A stretch of 64,000 bases of DNA from JAGRKR01 sp041397725 (lineage in GTDB: Bacteria; Pseudomonadota; Alphaproteobacteria; Rhizobiales; Hyphomicrobiaceae): NCBI GenBank assembly GCA_041397725.1, contig JAWKVZ010000005.1, positions 186,001-250,000 on the forward strand, written 5' to 3'. The position numbers and the translations under genes were made by a program. Each line of letters starts with the position of its first letter. Within the stretch, counting starts at the first letter, position 1. This document shows, in pieces, positions 52,275-60,872 of this stretch. Below the pieces are notes generated by a model. It worked only from the letters and a program-made list of their open reading frames with translations, had not been told where the DNA came from and searched no databases.

Positions 52275-53453
52275 TTGTCTGGTTGGTCTGTAGCGCTCCT
52301 CGCGGGACGGCGGGACGGCGCGGAAAGTGATGTCGCATCCGTACTGCACGGCCTCGAGCTGGCGGTGACGGTCGTCGAGTCGATCGGCGCCGCCGCTGAA
52401 GCTCTCGAGGCCGCTGACGTCGAGTTGATCGTGCTGGATGTCGACGGCCTGGCGATGGACGGTCCCTCGCTGCTCGCCTGCGTGCGCAGCCACGCGAACG
52501 GCGCGCACATCCCCGTTCTGCTGATCGGCAGCCCAGAACAAGCGGCCGCGGCAGCCGCCTTGCTCGAGGCGGGCGCCACCACGGCGCTGCTCGGGTCGGT
52601 CGAGGCGAAGACCCTGTCGGTCGTCATCGAGAATCTGCTGCGCTGCTTCCGCGAAAGCTGCCGGCTGCGTGAGGATCTGCAGCTGGAGCAGGCGGGAGCG
52701 CGGGCCTCGAAGCTGTTGCTCGACAGTCTCGCGGTCGAGCTCGACCACCGGCTCGCGCAAGTCGTCGATGCTGCCGAGCAGGCGATGCTGGCCGGCACGA
52801 TTTCCTCGCGCGAGGACCCGACCGGATGGGCTCGCGCGGCGCTCCAGCAGTCCACCCAGGCGCGCCGGGTCCTCAACTCGGCGAAACCGTACCTGCAACT
52901 GATCTCGAGCCAGGTCGCGGTCGATACGACCATCGCATCGCTGCGCCGCATCGTGGCCGACAGCCTCGGCGACATCGAGCGTCTCAGCATCGCCCGCTCC
53001 GTCGGCATCGAGATCGGCGACGTTCCCGATCTGCACGTCGAGTGCGATCGTCCCGCCATACGGCGAGCCATATCCGCGACGATCACGACAGCCATGCTGG
53101 AGGCGCCGGTCGGGGCCACCGTCCTCTTCGATTCGGCGATGACGCCGGACGACGGGGTGGCCATCCGCGTCGCCACATTCGCCGAGGTGGTCGAGCCGGC
53201 CGAGCCGGAGCGCAGCCTCGCGGAAGTGCTCAGGGAGCGGGCAAAAATCCCCGGCGAGATCAGCGAAATCTCCAGCTTCGATCTGGTGCTCGCCCGCACA
53301 GTCGTGGAGGCGCACGGCGGCAGCATCGAGCGCCGCGTCCGCCCCGGCGAGGGTGTCACGATCACACTCGTCCTGCCTTCAGAGCTGGTGTTTCACCACG
53401 ACGGGCATGGCGAATGCTGCGAGGACGAGGGATCGACCGCCTACGGCGGCTGA
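52275..53453 (+). CDS. Degenerate receiver plus histidine-kinase-like protein
   Basis: A 392-residue protein. Residues 1-125 fold like a CheY receiver: LIVLDVDGLAMDGPSLL carries Asp 55 at the phosphorylation site, but the N-terminal acidic pair and the usual Lys are not evident. Residues 145-205 contain ELDHRLAQVVDAAEQ, an H-box-like helix with His 158. Residues 235-385 look like an HATPase domain in which the N-box (DRPAIRRAISATITTAML) lacks its Asn, while a G-box-like LARTVVEAHGGSIERR remains. The ATP site is probably inactive. The start is TTG 52275 after GGGGG. It may be an adaptor or phosphate sink. It follows ispG on the same strand. Confidence 0.55.
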   Translation: MSGWSVALLAGRRDGAESDVASVLHGLELAVTVVESIGAAAEALEAADVELIVLDVDGLAMDGPSLLACVRSHANGAHIPVLLIGSPEQAAAAAALLEAGATTALLGSVEAKTLSVVIENLLRCFRESCRLREDLQLEQAGARASKLLLDSLAVELDHRLAQVVDAAEQAMLAGTISSREDPTGWARAALQQSTQARRVLNSAKPYLQLISSQVAVDTTIASLRRIVADSLGDIERLSIARSVGIEIGDVPDLHVECDRPAIRRAISATITTAMLEAPVGATVLFDSAMTPDDGVAIRVATFAEVVEPAEPERSLAEVLRERAKIPGEISEISSFDLVLARTVVEAHGGSIERRVRPGEGVTITLVLPSELVFHHDGHGECCEDEGSTAYGG

Positions 53454-53563
53454 GCGTTCGCGCCAAATGTCCGCCAAAGCGTGCGCGTGGTGATCCGCGG
53501 CAGGCGAGCGCGTCCGCCGCCGTTCAGCCGCGCCAACGCCGCGCTCCCATCGCCCGCCGGCGC

Positions 53564-54289
53564 TCAACGCAGCAGGCCGACCGTCGCCACGATGATGATA
53601 AGGCCGATGACGAGGCGGCGCACGAGATGCTCGTCGGCGCGGGCATGATAGCGGGCGCCGAGTGACGTGCCGGCGAAGTAGAGTGGCGCCAGGATGGCGA
53701 TCTCGTAAAAGCGCGGCTCCGCCATGCCCCGGTGGTAGCCCATGAGCAGCAGGAACGTGCAGGCGCCGAAAAAGACCCAGACGATGAAATTGGCGCGGCT
53801 CTCGGCGGCCCGCTGCTGACCGGCATGGAGAAACAGCGCCGCCGTCAGCGCGATCGACGTCGCCCCCAGGATGAAGCCCGAGAACGCACCGACCGCTACC
53901 CAGACGAGCGTACCGGTCGGGCCACGATAGCGCCAGCCCGCCGCCAGGATCAGGGCCGCCACCAGGATGGCCGCGCATATCGTCCGCCGCATGATCGTGG
54001 CATCGATGCTGACCAGCAGGTAGACGCCCAGGGGGATCGTGAACACGCTACCGACCATGAGCGGCAGGACGATGCTGCGGGAGACGTGGGCGCGTGTATC
54101 GGGGAGCAGTTTGATGTTGGCGATGACGTCGACCCAGTTCACCACCCAGGCGGCCGCCGGCGGGGGGATGAACAGGCTGAGCGTCGGCACCAGGATGAGC
54201 GGGCCGCCGAGGCCGGTAAACCCCCTGATGAAGCCGGCAATGAGAGACACGGGAGCGAGCACGCCGAGAAAGATCGCCAGATCGTCCAT
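53564..54289 (-). CDS. TauE/SafE family sulfite/sulfonate exporter-type membrane protein
   Basis: A 241-residue protein with about seven hydrophobic segments. The duplicated TauE motif is seen as GFIRGFTGLGGPLILVPTLSLFI in the first half and GAFSGFILGATSIALTAALF in the second. Family members move sulfite, sulfoacetate or related anions across the inner membrane. The substrate is not fixed by sequence. Xsc at 35241 releases sulfite, so export of sulfite is an attractive but unlinked possibility (16.5 kb away). It lies 59 bases upstream of the second luciferase-like oxidoreductase gene on the same strand. Confidence 0.88.
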   Translation of the reverse strand: MDDLAIFLGVLAPVSLIAGFIRGFTGLGGPLILVPTLSLFIPPPAAAWVVNWVDVIANIKLLPDTRAHVSRSIVLPLMVGSVFTIPLGVYLLVSIDATIMRRTICAAILVAALILAAGWRYRGPTGTLVWVAVGAFSGFILGATSIALTAALFLHAGQQRAAESRANFIVWVFFGACTFLLLMGYHRGMAEPRFYEIAILAPLYFAGTSLGARYHARADEHLVRRLVIGLIIIVATVGLLR

Positions 54290-54348
54290 CCGCTCTGGCT
54301 CCTTCCGGGCGCCCTGTTACGCAGTCGGGTGTCGCCGATCGTTTCGCG

Positions 54349-55350
54349 TCAGTCCCGCAGCCGCGGCATGACCTCGGTGGCGAAGAGGCGCATGGAGTTG
54401 AGAACCATCTCCTGCGGAAGTCCGCCGAAGTTCATCCAGCAGATGACGTTGTTGACGCCCGTCGCCTGCTGGAGCGAGCGCATTCGCTGCACCACCGTAT
54501 CGGGGCCGCCGAAGATCATCTCGTCGCGCTCGTGCTCGCCGATCGGCCGGAACAGCGTCGTCGAGTTCATGTAGTACTCGACATATTGCTTGCCCTTTTC
54601 CGCGGCCTCCTTGTCGCTGTCGGCAACGAAGACGTGCCTGAGGCAGGTGAACTCGAACTGGTCGGAAAGCCCGCGCTTTGCCCGTGTCGCGGCCATCAGG
54701 TCGTATGTCTTGCGCAGCTCCGGCCGCGAAGCCCAGGCGCAGAGCAGGTTATAGTCGTTGTCGACGGCATAGTTGATTTGCTCGGCGGTGCCCAGGCGCG
54801 TGGCGATGAAGACCGGGGGATGCGGCTTCTGGACGGGGCGGGGCACCAGAGTGAGGCGCGGCACGGTCCAGTACTTGCCCTCGTGCCGGAACTCGTCCTC
54901 GGTCCACACGCCGATGATGATCTTGAGCGCCTCCTGAAAGCGCTCCAGCTTCTCGTCGACGGGGATGCGGAGCCCGTCGAACTCGTACTTGCGATAGCCG
55001 GTGCCGACGCCGAAATCGATGCGGCCGCCGCTCAGGATGTCCGCCATGGCCACGTCCTCGGCGGTGCGCAGCGGGTGCTCGAGCGGCAGCACCTTGACGG
55101 CCGATCCGATGCGCACGTTCCTGGTGATGCGGGCGATCGCGCAGGCGAGCGCGTAAGGCGAGGCCGAGACGCAGTATTCGCCAGGCACGTCCGGCACGTA
55201 GGGGACGGACGAGAAGTGATGCTCGGTCAGCCAGACGCGATCGAAGCCGAGCCTGTCGGCTTCCACGATCTGGTCGATCGTCTCATCGTAGACCTCCTTC
55301 TCGGATCGATCGAAGGTCCGCTCCATCAGGTGGAATGTGCCGAAGCGCAT
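54349..55350 (-). CDS. LLM-class flavin-dependent oxidoreductase, second copy
   Basis: A 333-residue luciferase-like protein starting MRFGTFHLMERTFDRSEKEVYDE with LGFDRVWLTEHHFSSVPYVPD, where EHH is typical of the alkanal-monooxygenase-like branch. It also has SAVKVLPLEHPLRTAEDVAM, DFGVGTGYRKYEFDGL and PRPVQKPHPPVFIATR. It is only distantly similar to the protein at 11272. Flavin type and substrate are unknown. ATG 55350 lies 10 bases after GGGAG. It follows the DsrE gene on the same strand, with a strong hairpin between them. Confidence 0.86.
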   Translation of the reverse strand: MRFGTFHLMERTFDRSEKEVYDETIDQIVEADRLGFDRVWLTEHHFSSVPYVPDVPGEYCVSASPYALACAIARITRNVRIGSAVKVLPLEHPLRTAEDVAMADILSGGRIDFGVGTGYRKYEFDGLRIPVDEKLERFQEALKIIIGVWTEDEFRHEGKYWTVPRLTLVPRPVQKPHPPVFIATRLGTAEQINYAVDNDYNLLCAWASRPELRKTYDLMAATRAKRGLSDQFEFTCLRHVFVADSDKEAAEKGKQYVEYYMNSTTLFRPIGEHERDEMIFGGPDTVVQRMRSLQQATGVNNVICWMNFGGLPQEMVLNSMRLFATEVMPRLRD

Positions 55351-55545
55351 GTGGCGTCTGCTCCCGTCGCTATGATGTGCCGCGCAGCTACTCTGCATCT
55401 TCTATGGGCAACGATAGCAAGGGGTGCTCGCGCGTCAACCACACACGCCAAGGCGGACGCGCGTCGGTGTGTTCCGTCTGCACGCCGCTTGGCCGACGGC
55501 GGCAGATGGCGCTGATTCCGCGTGCTCGGAAGGCGCGGAAACGAA

Positions 55546-55576
55546 GCGAGCCCCGTGCGTCGCGCGCGGGGCTCGC
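55546..55576 (-). terminator. Terminator after the DsrE gene
   Basis: Arms GCGAGCCCCG (55546-55555) and CGGGGCTCGC (55567-55576) make a perfect 10-bp stem with an 11-base loop. On the minus strand TTCGTTTCC follows. It sits 28 bases beyond the DsrE stop and before the luciferase-like gene. Confidence 0.65.
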
Positions 55577-55603
55577 CGTGTGCCGGATGCCGGCGAGGCT
55601 GGA

Positions 55604-56128
55604 TCAGCCGACCTTCAGGTAGCCGAAGCCCTTGCTCTGGAGATGCCCGACCGTCGCCACGCCAGACGGCACGAGCCGCACGTAGGCGTCGTCCTTGGCC
55701 TTGGCGAGGTCGATCTTGGTACGCTGGAACGTGATCTTGCACAGATAGACCTCGACGCCATACTGCGCCAGCGCCTTCATGCGCTTGTCCAGCTCGGGAT
55801 TGATGGGAGGCGCCTTGGCCCAGGGCGTGCCGGCGAGATCCTTGAGGTGATACTTGATGCCGACCGAGTGCGCGACGATCACGATCTTGATCTTGAACGG
55901 ATCGAAGTCGTACACCGACATGTGGTTGTTGATGTTGCGCAGCATCGCGCTGTAGCGCTTATCGTCGCCGTAATCGCAGTGGTAAAGGCAGGCGGTGTCG
56001 GTCTCTTTTTTCATGGCGGCCATGGTCAACTCGCGCGACTTGGCTTCCGCCGCCGTGATCGTGCCGGCGAGTGCGGCGCCTCCGACGACCATCCCGCCAA
56101 TCAGTTGCCTCCGATCAATATCTGTCAT
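55604..56128 (-). CDS. Tat-exported DsrE-fold protein
   Basis: A 174-residue protein. The Tat signal is DRRQLIGGMVVGGAALAGTITAAEA. The mature domain has the DsrE/DsrF/YchN topology: TACLYHCDYGDDKRYSAMLRNINNHMSVY, IKIVIVAHSVGIKYHL, and ALAQYGVEVYLCKITFQR, in which the Cys near residue 133 aligns with the sulfur-carrying cysteine of the fold. DsrE proteins relay sulfane sulfur or act in small-molecule sensing. ATG 56128 has GGGAGG five bases upstream. The next gene upstream on the strand is the gamma-glutamyltransferase at 56264, 135 bases away. Confidence 0.8.
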   Translation of the reverse strand: MTDIDRRQLIGGMVVGGAALAGTITAAEAKSRELTMAAMKKETDTACLYHCDYGDDKRYSAMLRNINNHMSVYDFDPFKIKIVIVAHSVGIKYHLKDLAGTPWAKAPPINPELDKRMKALAQYGVEVYLCKITFQRTKIDLAKAKDDAYVRLVPSGVATVGHLQSKGFGYLKVG

Positions 56129-56263
56129 GCGAGCCTCCCAATTCTGATTTGCCGTTGACGCAGCCGCCCTTGTTTCGGCTTTTGTTGCCGGCACGAGTAT
56201 GGCCGGTCGGCTGCCCGGGTGTAAAGCTGCGCTGCGGGACGCTTTTGGACAGAATGCGGATGC

Positions 56264-57874
56264 TCAGTCTGCCCACGCGACGCCGCCGCCGCCGCGCGGA
56301 TCGGCTCCACCTCGCCAGCGTCCCGGCGCATCGACGACGATGGCATGACCGCGCGCCATCACGGGATCGAAGCTGATGGCGGAGTGCTTGATCTCGAAGC
56401 CACGCCGCTGCAACTCGGCGACGACCCGCCCTTCGACGCGTGCCTCGGCATGAATGGCGCCGCCTTCGTGATGGATGCGAGGCATGGTCACGGCCTCGAC
56501 CGGCGACATGCCGAAATCGACGATGTTGAGGATCGTCTGCAGCACCGCCGAGATGATGACGCTGCCGCCGGGGGCGCCGACGATGAGCTTCGGCTTGCCG
56601 TCCTTGAGCAGCATGGTCGGCACCATGCCCGTCGTGCGCGCCTTGCCCGGCGCCAGAGAGTTCGGCCGGCCGGGAATCGGATCGGCGAGCTTCATCGAGT
56701 TGTTGTAGACGAAGCCGAGGCCCGGTGTGACGACGCCGGAGCCGGTGCCGAGGGTATGGGTCACCGAGACGGCGTTGCCGCTGGCGTCGGCGACGCACAG
56801 ATGCGTGGTCGATGAGTAGGGGGCATCGGGCGCTGTCCGCGCGCGCTCGCCCTTCTTGATGCGGGCCGCGTGCTCGGCCGCGCGCTCCTTGGCGAGGATG
56901 GTGGCGGTCGGAACCTCGACGAATCGCGGATCGGCGAGCCACCGGTTGCGGTCGGCGTGCGCGAAACCCATGGCGCGCGCCACGGTCTCGATGTGGTCGG
57001 CGGAGCCGTGCCGCATGGCGGCCAGGTCGAAGTGCTCCAGGATCTGCAGCATCTGGATGAGCACGGCGCCGCTGCCGGGCGGCGGGTTCGAGAGCACCGT
57101 ATAGCCGCGGTAGCTGCCGGTGACCGCGTCCGCGATGTCGAGTTCATAGTTGGCGAGGTCGCCCGCCGTGACGAAGCTTCCGTTCGCTTCGAGGTCGGCG
57201 GCGATGCGGGCGGCGAGCGCGCCGCGATAGAAGCCGTCCGCACCAGTGCGACCGATTTCCTCGATCGTCGCCGCCATGTCGGGATTGCGGATGACCTCGC
57301 CGACATTGTAGAGGCGGCCGCTCGGATGCAGGTAGATGTCGGCGCAAGCCTTCGTCGTCTTGAGGCGGCGCATGCCGTCCGGCAGACCGGGCATCGGTCC
57401 GCGCTCCCAGAACTCGCGCACATGGGCCGTGAGCGCGAATCCGTCGCGAGCCATGCGCGCCGCCGGCACCAGCAGGTCTCCCCAGGGCAGGCTGGCGAAG
57501 CGGCGGTGTAGCTCGTGGAAGCCCGCGATTGTGCCGGGCGTCATGATGGCGGTGTAGCCGAGCTCGCTGCGGAAGTCGTCGAAGAGCGTGTAGCCGCTGA
57601 TCTCCGAGCGGCCGCGCATCGCTTCGGCCCACATATCGGGCTCGACCTTGGAGCCGGCGCGGTTGTGGAAGTCGATCATGCCGTGGCGTCCGGCCTTGGC
57701 GTCATAGTAGAGCAGTGTGCCCATGCCGCCGATGCCGCACATGAAGGGATCGACCACCATCTGCGCGAAGGCCGTGGCGATGGCTGCATCGAAGGCGTTG
57801 CCGCCCCGCATCAGGATCTCGGCGCCGACATCGGCAGCACGCGGTTGGGGGCAGACGACGAGACCTTTGCTCAT
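56264..57874 (-). CDS. Gamma-glutamyltransferase family Ntn hydrolase, copy 1
   Basis: A 536-residue member of the family that includes gamma-glutamyl transpeptidase and glutaryl-7-ACA acylase. The self-cleaving nucleophile is Thr 356 in SSTTHLCVADASGNAVSVTHT. The N-terminal half has GAEILMRGGNAFDAAIATAFAQMVVDPFMCGIGG, and NPPPGSGAVLIQMLQILE and NNSMKLADPIPGRPNSLAPGK are also family signatures. Arg 72 could bind the substrate carboxylate. There is no signal peptide, so unlike E. coli Ggt it is probably cytosolic. A second, different copy is at 59240, and a C45 acyltransferase gene lies between them. Confidence 0.87.
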   Translation of the reverse strand: MSKGLVVCPQPRAADVGAEILMRGGNAFDAAIATAFAQMVVDPFMCGIGGMGTLLYYDAKAGRHGMIDFHNRAGSKVEPDMWAEAMRGRSEISGYTLFDDFRSELGYTAIMTPGTIAGFHELHRRFASLPWGDLLVPAARMARDGFALTAHVREFWERGPMPGLPDGMRRLKTTKACADIYLHPSGRLYNVGEVIRNPDMAATIEEIGRTGADGFYRGALAARIAADLEANGSFVTAGDLANYELDIADAVTGSYRGYTVLSNPPPGSGAVLIQMLQILEHFDLAAMRHGSADHIETVARAMGFAHADRNRWLADPRFVEVPTATILAKERAAEHAARIKKGERARTAPDAPYSSTTHLCVADASGNAVSVTHTLGTGSGVVTPGLGFVYNNSMKLADPIPGRPNSLAPGKARTTGMVPTMLLKDGKPKLIVGAPGGSVIISAVLQTILNIVDFGMSPVEAVTMPRIHHEGGAIHAEARVEGRVVAELQRRGFEIKHSAISFDPVMARGHAIVVDAPGRWRGGADPRGGGGVAWAD

Positions 57875-57915
57875 GGGTCGCGATCCTTAGCTGACGGGCT
57901 GCGATGCGGGATGGT

Positions 57916-59058
57916 TCACTCGCCGGCGGCGCGGGTGAGCCGCGGGGCGCCGGGCAGGCGATAGCTCGTGAATGTCCGGTTGAGCGCCGGCAGCATCGCG
58001 ACCTCCATGACGCCGAGCTCGGGCTCCATCACCACCATGGCGACCGTGGCACTCAGGTCCGTGGTGAAGGAGGGGCGGGGCGGCCGGCAGACGGACCAGG
58101 GGCTCTGGTAATCGTCGAAGAGCGCGGTCTTCACGTCGTCGCGCGTGATGCGGCCGCGCTTGGGTGCGAGCAGGTCGCGCACGCGCAGGTCGCGATAGAG
58201 GCTGTCCGGCGTGCTGGCGATGCCGGTATCGACGAGCTTCGACAGCGCCACCGGGCTCACCCAGTGGTTGGCGTGGACCAGCAGGCCGTTGTCGGGATGC
58301 ACCTGGAAGGTCTCGTTCGGCGCGCATTCGAAGTCGATGGCGATGCCGCCATGCTGGCTCACCATCATGTTGTTGGACCCCGATTTCGGTGTGGCGTAGA
58401 CCGTGCGCATGGCGAGCGCGAGGTGCTCGCTCTCGAGCACCTTGCGCCGGATGAGCGGCAGGGGGACGCCGAGCTGGCTGTAGTCGCGATCGGATTCGAG
58501 ATAGTTGGCCGTGATGGCGACGCCGGCGGCGTTCAGTCCGGATCGAGCGAGACCGCCGGCTTCGGTGAAGGTGAGAAAATCCGGACCATCCGGGTTGGTC
58601 ACCGACAGGACGACGGCCGTCTCGGCGCATTCGGCCTTCCAGTCCCAGTTCTGGGCGTGCAGCAACCGCCCCGCGGCGGTCGCCTCCGCCATGACGACGA
58701 CGCCGGTGCAGCCGTCCTCGCCGAGCGCCTCGTCGAGCTTGCGCCGGAGGTCGGCGCGCTGTCCGAGCTTCAGGATCTCCGTGCGCGCGTTGATGAGCAC
58801 GATATCCGTGAAATCCAGGCTGGCTCCCTCGGCGATGCCGCGCATTTCCTCGATGTAGGCGGGCTCGAAGCGTTCCATGACCGGCAGGTACGTGTCGATG
58901 AGGCCGGCGATGGCCGGCCGGTCGAAGCCGAGGGCCGACAGTTGCGTGCCGTAGTGGGCGATGCCCTTGCGGATGCGGGCCTCCGCCTGTTTGCCGTACT
59001 GGCGGCCGCGCTCGCGGGGCGGGCCGGAGACCTCGATCAACGGGCAGGGCTCGACCAT
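57916..59058 (-). CDS. C45 family acyltransferase/peptidase (isopenicillin-N acyltransferase-like)
   Basis: A 380-residue Ntn hydrolase. The N-terminal part has IEVSGPPRERGRQYGKQAEA, as in acyl-CoA:6-aminopenicillanic acid acyltransferases. The self-processing site is Gly 116-Cys 117 in GEDGCTGVVVMAEATA, and HAQNWDWKAECAETAVVL and GLNAAGVAITANYLES follow, with HPDNGLLVHANHW near residue 265. Bacterial members cleave amide bonds of varied acyl amino acids. The ATG at 59058 has AGGAA upstream. It lies 41 bases upstream of the copy-1 gamma-glutamyltransferase on the same strand, which makes a two-gene unit, and is divergent from copy 2. Confidence 0.85.
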   Translation of the reverse strand: MVEPCPLIEVSGPPRERGRQYGKQAEARIRKGIAHYGTQLSALGFDRPAIAGLIDTYLPVMERFEPAYIEEMRGIAEGASLDFTDIVLINARTEILKLGQRADLRRKLDEALGEDGCTGVVVMAEATAAGRLLHAQNWDWKAECAETAVVLSVTNPDGPDFLTFTEAGGLARSGLNAAGVAITANYLESDRDYSQLGVPLPLIRRKVLESEHLALAMRTVYATPKSGSNNMMVSQHGGIAIDFECAPNETFQVHPDNGLLVHANHWVSPVALSKLVDTGIASTPDSLYRDLRVRDLLAPKRGRITRDDVKTALFDDYQSPWSVCRPPRPSFTTDLSATVAMVVMEPELGVMEVAMLPALNRTFTSYRLPGAPRLTRAAGE

Positions 59059-59239
59059 CTCGGGTTCCTTCCTGTCAGGGACGGCCCGGCCCCGCAATGT
59101 GGCCAGGCGAGGCCCGCAGCCATTTTGCTGTCGAGATCGCTTGCGCGGCGCAGCGCGACTGGGCACGCTGGAGCTGGAAGCGGTCCGGACAACTCGCTTC
59201 ATTCTTTCCGCTCTCGTGACACCTTGTCTAGGAGGAAAC

Positions 59240-60829
59240 GTGCCCGTGGCCATCGACAACGCCTCCCTTTCCCCGAATCTTTCCCGCCGGATGGCAGCCG
59301 CCAAGCCGGTTGCCGCGAGCGATGGCGGCGTCATCGTTACGCAGAACCGCAAGGCGAGCGAGGTTGGGCTCGACGTGCTGCGTCGCGGCGGTAACGCCGT
59401 CGATGCCGCCGTCGCCGCGTCCTTTGCCGTCGGCGTCGTCGAGCCCTGGATGAGCGGGATCGGCGGCGTCGGCGCCATGCTCGTGCGGCCGGCCGGCAGC
59501 CAGGAGGTCACGGCCGTCAACTTCGGTCCCCGCGCGCCCCGCCGGCTCGAGCCGAGCCATTTTCCCGTGGTCGGCGGCGCCGATGAGGATCTGTTCGGCT
59601 GGCCCAAGGTCGAGGGCAACCGCAATATTGTCGGTGCGTCTGCGGTGGCGGTTCCGGCGGTGCCGGCCGGCATCTGGGCGGCGCACCGGCGTTTCGGCAC
59701 GCGGCCCTGGCACGAACTCGTCGGTCCGGCGGCGGAGCTGGCCGAGGAAGGACTGCAGGTTGACTGGTGGACGCTGATCGAGATCTCCAGCACGTTCGCC
59801 GATCTCGCCCGCGATCCCGGTTGCCGGGCGCTGTTCCTGCCTGCGGGTGCTCCGCCGGTGCCGCCGGCTGTCGCATCCGGCCTGCCGCCCGTGCGGTTGC
59901 GCAACGAGGCGCTCGCGAGGACGTTGCGCCAGATTGCCGACGAAGGAGCCAAGGGCTTCTACGAGGGGCGCATCGCCCGCGCGCTGGCGTCGTCCGTCGC
60001 TGCTGCCGGCGGCTACCTCGCAGAGGACGATCTCGCCTCGGTCGAGCCGCTGGTGACGCCGGCTGCGACGCTCGATTATCGCAGCCATCGCGTCAACGTG
60101 GTGCCCTTGCTCAACGGTGGGCCGACCCTCCTCGAGGCCATGACCACGCTGGCCGGAAACTGGCGGGCCAAGGGCGCCCGGCCGGATGGCGCAGCCCTCG
60201 CCGCCTATGTCGATGCCTTGCAGCCGGCTTGGCGTCGGCGACTGACCGAACTCGGCGACGTCAGTCCGACGGAAACCTCGACGACGCATCTCGCCGTCAT
60301 CGACCGCCAGGGCAACACCGTGTCGCTGACGCAGACGCTGCTCTCGATCTTCGGCTCGCGTTTCCTCGAGCCCGAAACGGGCATCCTGCTCAACAACGGC
60401 ATCAACTGGTTCGATCCGCGACCGGGCCGCCCGAACTCGATGGCACCGGGCAAGCGCGGTCTCGCGAACTATACCCCGACCATTCTGACCGGCCCCGACG
60501 ACGTGGTGGCGCTGGGCGGCTCGGGCGGCCGCAAGATCATGCCGGCCGTTTTCAACCTCGCATCCTTCATCGTCGACTACGGCATGAGCACCGAGGAAGC
60601 CATGTCGGCCCCGCGCCTCAACGTATCGGGGCCCGAGGAGGTGGTGCTCGATCGCGCCTTCCCGGAGGATGTCGTGGCCGAGCTGGCAGCGAGGCATGAG
60701 GTGACGCTCGCGGATCGGACGTGCTATCCGCTCAACTTCACGGTCGGCGCCATCGCGCGTCGGCAGGGACGGCGCAACGAGGCTGTGGCGGAGCTCTGGC
60801 ATCCGACCGCAGAAGCGCTCGGCGAATGA
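59240..60829 (+). CDS. Gamma-glutamyltransferase family Ntn hydrolase, copy 2
   Basis: A 529-residue relative of the gene at 56264, with the same core signatures: GLDVLRRGGNAVDAAVAASFAVGVVEPWMSGIGG (part), LLNGGPTLLEAM and NNGINWFDPRPGRPNSMAPGK. The likely nucleophile is Thr 348 in STTHLAVIDRQGNTVSLTQT. The two copies are clearly diverged, so they are old paralogues with different substrates. The start is GTG 59240 with AGGAGG five bases upstream, an unusually strong site. No signal peptide is present. It leads the D-aminoacylase gene 43 bases downstream. Confidence 0.86.
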   Translation: MPVAIDNASLSPNLSRRMAAAKPVAASDGGVIVTQNRKASEVGLDVLRRGGNAVDAAVAASFAVGVVEPWMSGIGGVGAMLVRPAGSQEVTAVNFGPRAPRRLEPSHFPVVGGADEDLFGWPKVEGNRNIVGASAVAVPAVPAGIWAAHRRFGTRPWHELVGPAAELAEEGLQVDWWTLIEISSTFADLARDPGCRALFLPAGAPPVPPAVASGLPPVRLRNEALARTLRQIADEGAKGFYEGRIARALASSVAAAGGYLAEDDLASVEPLVTPAATLDYRSHRVNVVPLLNGGPTLLEAMTTLAGNWRAKGARPDGAALAAYVDALQPAWRRRLTELGDVSPTETSTTHLAVIDRQGNTVSLTQTLLSIFGSRFLEPETGILLNNGINWFDPRPGRPNSMAPGKRGLANYTPTILTGPDDVVALGGSGGRKIMPAVFNLASFIVDYGMSTEEAMSAPRLNVSGPEEVVLDRAFPEDVVAELAARHEVTLADRTCYPLNFTVGAIARRQGRRNEAVAELWHPTAEALGE

Positions 60830-60872
60830 GCGGATCACGAGTGTTTCGACGCAGGTGAAAGGGAGAGTGTTG

